DNA from: Paramacrobiotus metropolitanus
Taxonomy: Eukaryota; Tardigrada; Eutardigrada; Parachela; Macrobiotidae
Length of the DNA: 64,000 nucleotides
Direction of reading: 5' to 3'
Assembly (NCBI RefSeq): GCF_019649055.1
Contig: NW_026570303.1
Location: 124,001-188,000, forward strand
Below are positions 1 through 11,676 of the stretch, in pieces. The notes beneath the pieces are model-generated. The model saw only the letters and a program-made list of their open reading frames with translations, did not search any database and was not told where the DNA came from. A program made the position numbers and the translations under genes. The number at the start of each line of letters is the position of its first letter. Within the stretch, counting starts at the first letter, position 1.

Positions 1-651
1 CTGCCCAATGTTAGTAATTCCGTGGCAACGCCATCGGTGGAAACTACGAATTCAGCATCCACGTTAGCCGCCCCCGGATCCGCTACGACCGAGAATATCC
101 GCGTACCACGATCCTCCAGCGTTAACCGCCCTTTGCCTAAGGAGGGTTCGGAGTCGCCACAGGTTACGTCAGGCAAACCGCGGACGGCCAGTTTGACGCG
201 CGCACCCACAACAACTAAACCATCGACCGATCCACGCATCCATACCGAATGGAACCAACAGGACCATCGAACTGTTGTCCCGATTGATTGGGTTCCCAAA
301 GCAAGAGTCGCGCCGACCACAGCTTTAACCAACAATAATTCTATTAGCGCGGAAGAGAAACGAGTATCAAATAGCGAAGTTAGGGCTAACCTCGCTATAG
401 ATTCCATTCGGAATAAAGAGAGAGACTCCATCGCTCAGAATCCGCCGAGGTCTGACGGCAGCCTTTCTACAACCCACCCCGGAAACAAGCCCGAATGTGT
501 CGCGTCTAGCTACTTTCACGCCAGCGCCACGGAAACGGCGAGCCACGCGAATGTACCGTCTGCAAAGCGCGGTGCTGTGTACTGTCCCGATATCGATGAT
601 GAGGTATATCGTGCGCCACCAATACCTGTGCGGCGCGATAGTCTCCGGTAG
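1..651 (+). CDS. 3' part of a Ser/Thr/Pro-rich protein gene (5' end outside window)
   Basis: The frame is already open at base 1 and runs to a TAG at 649-651, so this is the C-terminal portion of a longer gene or exon. The product is hydrophilic and rich in Ser, Thr, Pro and Asn, with no membrane segment and no domain I recognise; it looks like an intrinsically disordered region. The same frame stays open for 95 more codons after the TAG, to a TAA at 937-939. That extension ends in a CPRCC cluster and a terminal HTYV, which fits a class I PDZ-ligand pattern (Thr at -2, Val at 0). Either the TAG is a nonsense mutation or sequence error, or it is read through, or the annotated end is real and the extension is chance. 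Function unknown. Confidence 0.5.
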   Translation: MPNVSNSVATPSVETTNSASTLAAPGSATTENIRVPRSSSVNRPLPKEGSESPQVTSGKPRTASLTRAPTTTKPSTDPRIHTEWNQQDHRTVVPIDWVPKARVAPTTALTNNNSISAEEKRVSNSEVRANLAIDSIRNKERDSIAQNPPRSDGSLSTTHPGNKPECVASSYFHASATETASHANVPSAKRGAVYCPDIDDEVYRAPPIPVRRDSLR

Positions 652-939
652 CGCACCGTCTATACGGAAGCCCCCGGTACCGGTTTTTCGCAAGCGGCTT
701 CCGCTGCCACAGCGGTAAGGGACAGCAGACAGCCAGCCGCTGTTCACAGTGCCTTACCTTCCTCTCCATCATCGGGCGAAGTTGAAAGCTTAGAATGGTC
801 GGCGGATCGGTCTCCAGGTGGTGCAGGGAACCCGTACTACGCTTTGCGCGCTCAACTGGCGGACAGGAGTGTCGTTCGTATCACTGACAGCGAGGTGGAG
901 GCGGAGACTTGTCCTCGGTGCTGCCATACTTATGTTTAA
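652..939 (+). other. In-frame open extension after the TAG
   Basis: Ninety-five sense codons follow the TAG at 649-651 in the same frame and end at TAA 937-939. Composition resembles the upstream protein (Ser/Pro/Ala-rich, then acidic) and finishes with Cys-rich CPRCC and HTYV. A GT-AG intron covering the TAG (648-712, 65 bp) is possible by splice signals but would change frame and lose this extension. An AATAAA-type signal lies downstream near 1088-1094. Confidence 0.35.
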
Positions 940-2165
940 TTATAAAAATAATTACAGTAGTAACCTTTTCGTACATTTCTGGTGGCAATTTAACGTGCAC
1001 GTCGTGCTGTTACAAGTACTAGTAATACTTTACCAAACCATATTTTACCATTTTGCAAGATCATTGCTGGTTTGTCAGTTTTTTTCTTAATAAAGTTAGC
1101 ATATCAAAGAAAAACCTGGACCACGTTTTCTGTAAACGGCTGTTCATTTTTGTTGATGGGCCGGTTCATCGGTACGTGCTACTGTACCGTCGTTGTGAGT
1201 TGTACCAGAAAGCCTATATTATTAAACATATCTATGTATCCATAATAACTACGAAAGTGCACTCGCTGCCCCCGGTCCCCATCTACGTTAGATTGTGAAT
1301 AAGTGTTTGGAAACGGTTAAAAAATCATAACTTATTCTGCCCTCGTGGATTAAGTTGCTGTCCGCTTTAGTTTTTGCAGTGCTGTGCGCGATCACCGGCA
1401 CAAAAGGCACCTATGCACGATAGCGTGTGATGCTGAATGAGGCCTGAATAGTCGGATTTGGTAACGCCGTTGGTTGTTTGTAAAAAGACCATCGACTGAC
1501 CTGAAAATCAAGATTCCTATGCTATAAGTCTTTCATGTTCCAATCTGGCAAAAGGGTTACCGTTTTGGTCATGTGGCAGAGGAACACAATAATGTCCGTT
1601 TGGGGACGTACCTTTGCCGGGTGGTGCAAACAATTGTCGTTTTCTGAGTTTACTTTTGGTTTCTTAGTTTTTGTTAGGTGGCCCAATTGCCTGGTGGCCG
1701 AGATGTCCTGGCAGACATGCCAGGTTGCCGTATGTATTATGAAATTTGACTGTGTTCGCAAGATCAGTAAATAATAAGATTCGAAAACGGTAAGCGAAAA
1801 CTGACACATTGACACTCTCAGTTTATAGATCCTAATAGTCCAAACGATCATATTGGGGCATGAAGGCTAACATGAAAAAACATTTTTGTAAAGTAGATCA
1901 GTGACCTTTTGAAAACTGCCACCAGCGTTATCAAATCCTAAAACCATAATTCGATAACAGACATTGTCTGGAATACTTGCATTCGGTGGCGATGAATATG
2001 ATCAGCGCACAAAAGCCACGAGTTACTTGTGACATAAATAGATGCGGCCAAGGTGGCCTTATATGAACACTTCGTCCATTAATCGACACTATTTCGGGTC
2101 TTGCGGCCACCGTGCATACGTGTAATTGGTGCGGTGACCGGCGCAGGGACGAAGGCGAAGGGTGG
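940..2165. other. Gene-free stretch
   Basis: Presumed 3' flank of the first gene, with an AATAAA at about 1089. Only short unconvincing ORFs on both strands; no repeat structure noticed. Confidence 0.4.
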
Positions 2166-2366
2166 ACGCCGGCCAGCTTGTTACGCTTATCTTCGACCAA
2201 TCCACGCATTCTCATTGATTGGAACCAGCAGGACCACTGAACTGCAGTGCCGGTTAACTGAATTCCTATAGCGCCGACAGCAGCAGTAACCATCAGTCAC
2301 GCCTTTCGCATGGAAGAGCAGCGAGCATGTGGTACCGAAGCCAGGGCGAACCAAATTACTGATTCC
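2166..2366 (+). pseudogene. Decayed duplicate of part of the first gene (matches about 181-410)
   Basis: Read in the same orientation, this stretch aligns with 181-410. Shared stretches include GATCCACGCAT/AATCCACGCAT, TGGAACCARCAGGACCA, the GCGCCGAC block and GCATGGAAGAG versus GCGGAAGAGAA. The copy carries several in-frame stops (for example TGA right after GGACCAC), so it is not coding. It shows that part of the upstream exon was duplicated about 2 kb away and then decayed. Confidence 0.6.
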
Positions 2367-3599
2367 AAAAGAAGCAAGGACATCGAGCCGCTGTGCTCGT
2401 AACCCGCTCGGCGTGACAGTGACCTTTCCAGAGCGTGGGAAAGACGAATCACCTGAAAGCATTCCGCTTTCATTTGAATGAATATGGATAATTCATGGAA
2501 AATTTGAATGCCAGCCGTAGGGAAACGCGGAGTACGGAGATGTACATCCGTGAAGCGCGTTGCTGTTATATGTGCTTACATTTTCAGTGAGATCTACCTT
2601 GCACCACTACTCCCCAGTGCGTCGCATCTCAGCATCCGGCAGAAGTCTATGCGAATTCTCTGCATTTTTCAGGAACGCTGAACATAAGCTGTCCTCGATA
2701 TTGATATACTTGTACTCATATTTAATCTGGAGAGAGAGAAGATACCATTTTAAGTAGATACCATTTCTATTACAAAATTTTTGTTGGCGAATGCTAACGC
2801 ACAAGTGATGCTGTTGTCGTACTACTCGTAGTGGATATAAAAATTAATTACGTTGGACTATAGCTTTAAAAATAACTGATACGAGTTTCCGGAGATGGTA
2901 TCACAGAAATGCCTAAAACAATGTATCACATCACACATGCTCAAATTTTTTTATTTCCTCTAGTTCTAACTTTAGGCCTGATAAAATGTAATAAATTTGG
3001 TCTGTTAATACAAGTCGACAAAATATTGAATAATGTTTGCAGTAAAAACAAAAGCAACCGGAAACTAAATGCAACAAATCTGCCGCCACAAATGGAAATG
3101 CGAAGCAGACGAGAGAAAATTACTGGCTTTCAGAAAACAAATGCCCGATTTCTGATCATATCGTTACTTGATTTGGAAAGAAGATTGCTCATATTGCTCT
3201 ACATCTTAGGCCCCCACAGGCACTGCTGCAGTTTAACCGTAGTAAACGCAAACCGGTGCGTCTGGGACTGCATATTAATCGGCTACACCACGTTACTATT
3301 ACTAATATCACAACTATCTGGCGTAAAACGTGGAAAATGTGATAACATACCACAAAATTTCGATTGGAATAAAGATTATACAGTAGGTGGCATCTGATAA
3401 AAGTCATGGCACCCCTGGAGCTACCCGAAAAGCCATATATAACGACATGTTAAAGACATAGACCATGTTTCAAATGTAACGCGGCAACTGGTTAGTTGTA
3501 TAGGTTTAGTTGCTCGCAAGAAATACCGTTATATACCATTTATTCACTGAACCACATCCACTGGAAGGAATCTGCTTGGAGCCATCGGCCGGTTCCAAA
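2367..3599. other. Gene-free stretch upstream of the first LRR gene
   Basis: A 162-codon ORF at 2909-3397 has no recognisable features and is probably chance. TATA-like strings sit about 165 bp (CATATATAA, near 3434) and about 70 bp (TTATATACC, near 3530) before the start codon at 3600. Confidence 0.35.
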
Positions 3600-5936
3600 A
3601 TGAAACAGAAATGGGTGTTACTCGTACTTACAGCGGCTGCGATCATGACAACGCCCCTGCTTGGTAAGCGGATGCTAGGACTAAAGATTAAATTTGTATT
3701 ATTATTAGTTCGATAAATATTCGATTTCTGTAATGCGGTAAATATCATATGTACACACAGTATATTTGTACAATATACGCTTTGACGCCCATACCATTCT
3801 CGCCTACCGGATACAAAATCCTTAAATATTAATTTGTACTTTATACAAACTGAGGTTTTACCAAAGTTCTGTAGCAGTACATGTAAGCATAGCACCCTGT
3901 ACACTGAGCGATTACATTTTCAGGTTTTGAAGTTTTAAGTACCTATTTTTATTGTGATTGAGCGTTTTATGCAAAAAACACGTTTTTTAGAATATTCTAC
4001 TATAAAATAATAGTTATCATATTTTTTAATTATTGTTTTACTTAATATTATTTTTTAGTATTATATTATTTTAAATATCTTTTATATATTGTTATATTTT
4101 TAAAGTATTGCATTCAACTTTTTTTTAAGAATATTATATTATTATATTATTTTTAAAAAAATAATATAATAGTGTTCTCGTACTTATCATTTATTTTTTT
4201 TTTAAATTTTGCATTTAACTGAAAAATTATTATTTCGAATTTCTTAGATCGAAGCACGATGGCAAACTTTGTGGTGCAAAACATTAAAATATTGAGAGAA
4301 GATGCAAAAGTATTCGGCTAGCTCGCGGTTAATACGTGCATAACCAGCTTTCTAGTAAACGGCCAGCTGTAATGTGAAACAGGCAAAAATATTTTATGAA
4401 AAAAACTAGACTACATCTTTTGTATTTTGGCAGCACATTCCAAAAAATGCATAAATCGAGTTCACGAAATATCAGTTCAAAGGCCAAAAAATAGTTACAG
4501 AAAGACCATATTCGTATTAAAGGTTAGTGAATGATGTGGATATATGGAAATGGTCAATTCTGCCCGCTGACATGAGGCACCGACGAGCGATTTGAAAGAT
4601 GATTGTAGATAACCCCCACCTAATATCTGGAACCAAATAAAAAGTGTCGCCAGTCGCCACATCATTTTTAAAACTAAAGAATAGTTTTGAAGCGTAAAGC
4701 GCTGCGGTCGTTTCACTCGCTTGTACTCGTTCAAACGCATGTCTCCTTTCAGTCCGCAAATAGCTTGCTTTATTAAAACCCGTTTGGCAGTTTATGAATT
4801 TACCAAAAGTCTTAAGAATCCTGCACTGCATCTCGAAATTTCGCAGAGTACTGTACCTTCTTCAGCCTTACTTGATAGTTGATACTGACATTTCAGAAAT
4901 AATTATAATGAACTTCTCCTTTATAGCTCAGGACGATCAACTCGAAACCGACTGCAACCAACCCAGTACAACCAACGATAAGATAGCCGCATCCACGCCG
5001 CCAACCGAATCGCCGTACCGCACTGACAATATAACACAGGACGAATGCCGCAGCTACGCCGCCATGCAACGCGATACCGGCAACATGTGGCGATCCAAGA
5101 CGTGCAGTCCCGACATGCCCAACGACTGTAAAGGGCCATTTGGAGAGAACTCCCTACTGCTCACCTGCCGCGGCTCCAGACTGGACCAACCGGAAATGAT
5201 CGAAGTAGCCACGAACATCAGCCGAATCAGTCCACGCCGACCTGTGGCTATTCATTTCGAACGCGTCGAGAGTATGAGCGGACCCACACCGGATGTTCTC
5301 AAATCCGACGTCATCGAGCCATTCCGTAACCAAGTTATCGAAATCAAAATGAGAGGCTGTACGGGCTACACGGACAGAATTACCGGCAACGTGTACGAAG
5401 TGGGAATGCTACCGAATCTGTATCGCTTCGGTATCTTTCACTGTATGGGTCTAAAACTGCAGAAAAAAGATTTCTCCCGTATGCCACAAGTCAAGATGAT
5501 TTATATCGAGTTGTCGACCATTGAGGATATGGAGCCGTATACGTTCACCGATTTAAAACACCTGCAGTTGTTGGTGTTGGAAGCTGCTGCATATACTGGC
5601 ATCAGTCAAGTGGAAACATACCAACGAATCGGCCGCCCCGATAGAGCCCCACTCCAGCCCAGGGATGTGGAAAGAATACGGAAGCTGCACTGTGACTGCA
5701 AATACGCCTGGTTTCGTAATTTCCTGAGAAAAAATCCTTCTCTCACTGCCAGCAAGGAACCAGGTGAAGTGTACGCCGTCGGTGCTTACAAATCACCGTG
5801 GATTTTCATCCAGAACGCCTTGATACCGGATGTCCTTAGTGTCGATTGCGCTCGACCGCTGGCTATCGATAATATCCGCCGCAGTAACGGCTCTCAGTAT
5901 TCGTATAATACACCCTGCTACAATTTAAAGTGCTAA
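3600..5936 (+). CDS. Secreted LRR-domain protein (two exons), diverged family member
   Basis: Exon 1 is 3600-3663 and encodes a signal peptide (MKQKWVLLVLTAAAIMTTPL, then Leu-Ala). It ends at G|GTAAGC. Exon 2 is 4927-5936, after the acceptor CTCCTTTATAG. The join is phase 1 (G|CT, Ala) and gives a 357-residue protein without frame breaks, with cleavage likely just before QDDQLETDC. The mature chain has a Cys-containing N-domain, a short LRR stretch (PQVKMIYIELSTIEDMEPYT, then FTDLKHLQLLVLE) and an LRRCT-like LHCDCKYAWFRNFL motif, and it ends in Cys. There is no membrane anchor, so it is predicted to be extracellular. It is a clear but diverged relative of the array at 43-59 kb and lacks that array's long ALPEDDIRAPGSS-type segment. 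Ligand and role unknown. The exon-2 frame is also open upstream to 4794, but the signal exon makes the spliced start much more convincing. Confidence 0.8.
3664..4926 (+). other. Long intron of the first LRR gene, with an AT-rich core
   Basis: A 1263-bp intron bounded by GTAAGC and TTTATAG. Bases about 3950-4250 are extremely AT-rich (runs of TATTATAT, T-tracts and A-tracts). No transposon ends were recognised. Confidence 0.6.
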
Positions 5937-6016
5937 AAAAAGCGTAAAAATAGTTCGTTAACTAGTGATGGATGTTTTGTGCATTTCTTCATTAAGATAT
6001 TGGGTTTTGATCAGAG

Positions 6017-6320
6017 GTACGAGGCAAGCGACAACTCTTTCCCATCGCTTTAGTAAATTTTATCACTTTCCCTGCTGCATCTTACGTGATACTTGATTTC
6101 AGCCGTTTCACGTCGGTTTGCAGCTATAGTTGATTGTGAAAACTGATAAAGAATACAGAGAAGAGCACGGCAGGCGAGATTATTTCGCCGGCTCAGTAAG
6201 CGCTGATTACAATGGATACGATATCAGTATCACGTGAGCGCCTGCACACGGGTAAGATGCAGCAGGGAAAGTGATAAAATTTACTAAAGCGATGGGAAAG
6301 AGTTGTCGCTTGCCTCGTAC
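6017..6320. mobile_element. Foldback MITE with perfect 69-bp terminal inverted repeats
   Basis: Bases 6017-6085 (starting GTACGAGGCAAGCGAC) are the exact reverse complement of 6252-6320 (ending GTCGCTTGCCTCGTAC), 69 of 69 positions. The 166-bp core has further weaker self-complementarity (GTGATACT / AGTATCAC). There is no ORF. The GTAC at each outer edge may be a 4-bp target duplication or part of the repeat. Perfect arms imply recent insertion or gene conversion. The superfamily is not determined. Confidence 0.85.
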
Positions 6321-6913
6321 TGTATTTCTGCTTGCTGTGTGCTACTGTACCTTAATCTGATGCTATGGACAATTAACTGTGGTATTTGTTTAACACTTAT
6401 CGTATTTTGGTTTTTAGCTGCGCTGAATATTCCTGTAGGCTTGTCAGGCCAACCAATTGAATGTGGTAGATACGCCTCCCAAAATCGTTTATACAGGCTC
6501 GAGCATTGCTCGCGCTCTAATTAACTGTGCAGCATGTTACAGAAAAAGCTCTGGTTCAGCTGAATCCAGTATAACTTTGTCAAAAGCAAAACCTGATCTC
6601 TAATTATGGGTCGACCCAAACTAAAAAAAATATTTGCAATAAAATGAAAGAGCTAGAAAAACTTAAAGATACCTGCTTAGTCACATCCACTACATTCAAG
6701 GTTCGAAACCCTAACTGCTGGCAGCTGCATAGTGCATAATGATGGCAAGAGCTCGCTGGGTTGGATGGAATTATGCAGCTGACTGATATTTCCATGAAAC
6801 TAGAGGTCGACCTCGGAAATATAGTTTTAAAAAACTTTATAACATGTGATAGGAACCCATATGGTTTTCCAAGCGCTTTGCGAAGAAGATCGCAAACATT
6901 GAAAGAAGATTGA
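6321..6913. other. Gene-free stretch
   Basis: Short ORFs only. A GGTTCGAAACC near 6699 resembles a pol III B box, but no tRNA fold surrounds it. Confidence 0.3.
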
Positions 6914-7208
6914 GTCGCTATCAGACCTGGGCAGTTAATTTTAACTATTTAACTTAACGCGAGTTATTTTCGAGTTATTGAGTTATAACTTAACTCTTTA
7001 GCGCAACTCGCTCAGAAGAAAACTTGACTCTAACTTAACTCTGAGAAAAATAGTATATATTGTCTATGGTAACGTAACTCGCGGTTTAACTCGAAACTCG
7101 GTTTTCCTGCATAAATGACTTAACTCTTAGCGCAACTCGCACGCTCCCTGTAACTCTTAACTCTAACTGTGGGTCAGTTTTCTATAACTGCCCAGGTCTG
7201 GTCGCTAT
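6914..7208. mobile_element. hAT-type MITE with exact 8-bp target-site duplication
   Basis: The element spans 6922-7200. It begins CAGACCTGGGCAGTTA and ends with the exact reverse complement, TAACTGCCCAGGTCTG (16-bp TIRs). It is flanked on both sides by GTCGCTAT (6914-6921 and 7201-7208). An 8-bp duplication with CA..TG ends is the signature of the hAT superfamily. The interior is non-coding and made of degenerate repeats of ACTTAACTC / GCGCAACTCGC. It is non-autonomous. Confidence 0.88.
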
Positions 7209-8222
7209 GATCAAGGTGAAAATTTTTAATTTCGCGCAGCCCGCAGAGAATTCGGTTCAAACTGCCAGCCGGGCGGGCATGATAATTGTGGACACTTTTT
7301 CCGCTGAATATCAAAGAAAAATGAGCTTGCATCAAAACTGGCTTAGTTTTCTGTACGATTTTTTTGTAAACATGATTTCTGTTTACTATGATAGAAAAAA
7401 CATTTTTTTACAACTTATACTGTGAAAGTTTTCAAAAAGCAAAATTCCTTGAAGAAATATAGAGGATATTGTAATCACTTCCGGCGAAATGGGTCTTAAA
7501 GGCCGGCCCGATTTCTCTTTTCTGAAAGCTTACTCTCAAAAACTGCTAAAGCAGTTTCGAAGAACTAAAAATCCTCGAGGAATTCAGGGGTGGGAGAGCC
7601 CTATATCTCTAAACTGGAATTTCTGGCGGATTTCTTAAGTAGGCAGAAGGCCGCGCAGACCGCCCCCGTACGAGTAGTGTTAAGCGATGCAGGTTTCTAG
7701 CTATGCTTTATACCAATATCTTTGAATAAAATTATTTGGGCTGATGCCAAGTGCATTTTGTAATGCAGGTTACGAGTAAAACTTTCCATTTAAATTGTGA
7801 GTGTACCGTAGGTACATACAGCGTAGTATCGCTTTTAATCACACCCGTAGAGGGGCGAGGCGAGACACGAATAATAATACCGCTGGGGCAGTAGAAACGC
7901 TTGAACGAAAATAAGCGCATAAAAAAGTGCGGTATGGACATACTGTAGTCGCTCTTCTAATTATTATTTGGATTTTGTTTTTCTTCGGTAATCTCTCAAT
8001 AACTTCACACAGAACCACTCAGAAGGATGGCAGACACCTCTGTGCAGTAACGCAGCTTAATTGATCAACGGGCACTACCGTAAAAACAGGAGCGTCATAA
8101 TTAGCATGTGTCGTAAAGTTATGTTGTACTCCCGTCTTATACCATCAAAACCTGAATAAGTTAGTCGTACTACACTTTGTAATTTCTGGCATTACTAAAT
8201 TTTTCCTTTTGATTTGCTTATG
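7209..8222. other. Gene-free stretch
   Basis: Only short ORFs of doubtful meaning; no RNA gene or transposon end recognised. Confidence 0.3.
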
Positions 8223-8408
8223 CATGATATTTACTTTGCCGTTGATGACATGCTATGACATGCCATGATATTTAGTTTGCCGTTGATGACATGCTATGCT
8301 ATGCATGATATTTACTTTGCCGTTGATGACATGCTATGACATGCCATGATATTTACTTTGCCGTTGATGACATATTTACTTTGCCGTTGATGACATGCTA
8401 TTCATGCC
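8223..8408. repeat. Minisatellite, about five copies
   Basis: Tandem units built on ATGATATTTACTTTGCCG TT followed by GATGACATGCTATGACATGCC, with unit lengths of roughly 28 to 42 bp because the ATGCTATGACATGCC tail is truncated or reduplicated between units. Confidence 0.8.
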
Positions 8409-9400
8409 TTGTTTCGTTGCATCTCATGTGACGGTGATCATACCTATTTAAATAAATAATTTGTAAGTTTTTGCATCGATTCCTTGTATACGGAGAAAAA
8501 CGAGAAAACGTCGATACAAATTTGCATCCGTAAGTACGTATGTACAGTACGAGTAACAGAGGGAAATTCAACTCAATAAAACGCTGAAATTAAGCGAAAA
8601 TCAAAGCGCGCGACCAAAGGTCACATTTACTACATGGGAACCGATTTCATTTTTCCATAACGTTGCTACCTGATTTTTATGTAAGACATTTACTGTAATT
8701 GTACTTTCGTTATAGATAGGCATTGCTGAAAACCGTCAAATTAGGCCGGCGTGCCTGGAACAGCATATTCCATTACACCGCAGCAAAAATATTGTTTCAG
8801 CTAAACGAAGCTTTCGCAGTGCATATGAAGATTTTGATCGGAGCAAAGATTGCATGTGCCAACGCTAAACAATCTGATGAACCACCGGCGCCTTTGATCT
8901 ATACTGTGGAATACCTGTACAATATAATTACAGCGACATTGCTTTTAAAATTCAGTACAACTGTTTCGCGTTAAGCAGCAGATTCAATATCTTGTATCCA
9001 AACTTGTTAAAATTGCGCGTAACGTTGCTCCTTTGCCCGTAACATAAGGTTGCAGAAGTGGCTATTACTTGTGTATACAGCGGCAGTGATTGCAGCTCCC
9101 TTGCTGGGTAAGCCGAATCTGCAGTAAATGTGCTTGTGATTTGAATTATTATTGCGAGTACTACACAACTAATAACTATACATAGCATTAAGCACTAACC
9201 CAAATCTTTTTCGGTAATTTCTTTTGCGCTGCATTATTTCGGATTTTATCATAAGATCGCTTGAGTACACTCTGAGAAAGCCAGAATACGCAAGACAATC
9301 CTCTGTAGCAGTACTTGTATAAGCAATAATCGCTTGCACTATTTGATGCATGATTTGTTTGCCTTCGTTCAGCTAATAAACGGTACTATTCGTTAACAAC
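8409..9400. other. Gene-free stretch left of the LTR element
   Basis: Small ORFs on both strands, none with recognisable features. Confidence 0.3.
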
Positions 9401-9775
9401 TGTCACGTAATGATTTTTATATAGATAACTGAGCGACAGCTCTGATTCACTTTTATAATGTGCTTCTGTTTACTGATTCATTTGAGCGATATGCTCACTC
9501 GTGCTATCTGATAGCATTATTCTCTACTTGTTTGCCTACAAATACTGCTGTTCTTTATTTCTAATGACATTAACGGATGCATGCATTCAGTACCACTTCC
9601 GACAGTACACTTTGTACTTATGTCTGACCTCTTTCCTAATAACAGTTCCCTGCCTCGCATTGCCTTTCCGTTACTGTTAATGCATAATATATTATCATAT
9701 ATTAGCATACGCTACCGGCCGGTTTAGCCGTACCATGACCTTTAATTACTTCGCTCTGCCATAAATTATGTAACA
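9401..9775 (+). repeat. 5' LTR
   Basis: Starts TGTCACGTAATG and ends TTATGTAACA. Nearly identical to 15438-15804; differences include ATATATTATCAT versus a shortened form, and CATACGCTACCGG versus CATACCGG. Confidence 0.8.
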
Positions 9776-9778
9776 AAC

Positions 9779-9796
9779 TGGTCCGACGACTGAGAA
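9779..9796 (+). other. Candidate primer-binding site
   Basis: TGGTCCGACGACTGAG begins 3 bp after the 5' LTR. TGG is expected, since it pairs with the CCA end of a tRNA; the matching tRNA was not identified. Confidence 0.45.
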
Positions 9797-11146
9797 GTAC
9801 CTGTCGGTTACTTCAGCCGTCCATTTTATTAATAACTTGATTATTGCATTTCCTGTACGATGCCATAGTTCGACGATACCGTCGTCCAATCACAGCGGCT
9901 GCTGCTGCCGTTGCCGTTGCTACTACCGACTACGCCACATCCGAGCAGTGTAATTGTCCAAGCGCTTGCAAGCCATAACCAGAAGCTGCGCTCACGCGCG
10001 CTTTCCGATTTTATCGTTTGTATTACCAGTTAACCATGTTCCGTCGTGAGTATCCTTGACATTTGCCATTTTATAAATTTGGTGACGATAAACCGAGTGC
10101 AATATCATCGACGAATTTATTCTTCCGTCAGCGCTCGTGTTTTACATAAAATGTCTCTCGAAAAAGCGTGTACATGATCGATATTTTTACGTCTGTTGTT
10201 CTGTTCTTGAAAATGTCTCTTCAATAAAAATAAATTTGCATTGGTTCCGATAAATCGCGCGTTTGTTAATTTGCTGAAATGAATGATAATTCTGCATTGG
10301 TTCTGTTAAATTGCGCGTTCGATAATTTCATGAAATTTCAAACGCACTCCGCTGTCGCAAAGATGTGGAATTCAAAAAAATGTTTCTGTTGCTTTTGACC
10401 TCTGCATATTTTCTAAATGTCCCGGACAGTAGTGTTTTTGATTCTAATAACACTGTTTACTGATTTTGTTCTGAAACCTGAAAGATCATCTGTGTTACCG
10501 TTCCTAATGTCGCTTTGGTGTTTTGTTGTTAAAAACGTTTCCATGTTTGGAATTTTCTGATGAACGCTGAATGGGTTAAATTTACGTCGATACCGCAACA
10601 GTGCTTCCGAAAAGCGATAGCTCGATATTACAATAATCTTTACTTAACAGCATGTGTCGGTTACGATATTTCTGTTGGACAATTGAACTACCAGTTCTCT
10701 GCTTATGAAATTTATTATTTCGTTAGCAAGATAAATAGTTCGTTTCTGATGTTTTTGGTGACCTTTGTTTTCGGAAAATAATATACTTTAATTTTGTTGT
10801 TTATCGATTTGTGCCTTGATCTTATCCTGTTTGGACTCGTTGAGTCAGTAGATAGTTTGCATGCCAGGGCTATGCCCTGCCCAAAATCGGGAACTGCTGA
10901 ACCCAGTTACACTTTCTCTCATTGTTGGAAAATTTCAGAGATTACTGGGCTTGTTTACTGATCACCGATTCGATAATAGCATTCATTTTTGATAATACCG
11001 TTTTTCTGTGACCAATCCCTTACCGAAACTGGTTCAACGTTCCTAGCCTTTCCTAAACTAACTTCGAATCTATCTGATTAATCAGACTTGCCGAACCTTA
11101 TTACTCAACGTTTTTTCTTGGTTGTTAACTCTGCAGCTTTACTGAA

Positions 11147-11676
11147 ATGAATCAGCCCAAAAGAACTGGTAACTACCCTCCCACTGTCCAGTCAGGAGAA
11201 GCAGGTCAAAGCTTGGTTGAATCATTTCGGTTGGCCATGAAATCATCGGAAAAGCTTTGTACACGTCGGCATTCAGTTTCCGTCATGGACCACGAGCTCC
11301 TCAAGGACTCTGGTCCATGCAGTCCGGTCGTCGATGTACTAGGGCCTGTTACAGTTATTAAAACTCCCGTCTTGTTATCAATGGTTGCTAAAGTTAACAA
11401 ATTTTTGGATGTTCTCTTCTAAAACAACTTAATGCGCCGTCCAAGCCCAAACGCAAACACGAAATCCGTGCATGTAATTACTGCCACAAAGTTGGTTACC
11501 TTTATTCCGTGTGTTACTTAAACCCAAATAGCCGTAATTACAGGCCTGTTAAAAAGGGTAAACGTAACACTACTGACATTGGTGGTGCACGTCAACAGTC
11601 GGCAAGCGGTGAGCATTCGGCCACGCAAGCCAGATCACCGTCCCGTTCGGCAAGTGCACCGGGACAGCCACGCTGA
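11147..11676 (+). pseudogene. gag-like remnant with degenerate zinc knuckle
   Basis: A 91-codon frame (11147-11422) is followed, after an apparent one-base shift near 11415, by a frame reading about 11400-11676. That second frame contains PSKPKRKHEIRAC, then a CNYCHKVGYLYSVC motif, and then a basic Ser/Arg/Pro-rich tail ending at TGA 11674-11676. The motif has the CX2CX4-X-X4C spacing of a retroviral-type zinc knuckle, with the His replaced by Tyr. With the flanking LTRs this is best read as the nucleocapsid end of gag. The frame break and the lost His argue it is inactive. Confidence 0.6.

Noticed and set aside
648-712. 65-bp intron removing the TAG in the first gene
   Set aside because: Signals are acceptable but the splice changes frame and abandons the long matching open extension; not supported.
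2909-3397. 162-codon plus-strand ORF
   Set aside because: Low-complexity AT-rich composition, no motif, and no plausible splice partner; likely chance.
8223-8408. CRISPR-like array
   Set aside because: Repeats are adjacent with no unique spacers, and the genome is eukaryotic; it is a minisatellite.
9401-9775. Stand-alone MITE with imperfect TIRs (TGTCACGTAAT / TGTTACATAAT)
   Set aside because: The second copy lies in direct orientation with PBS, PPT and gag in between, so LTRs explain it better.
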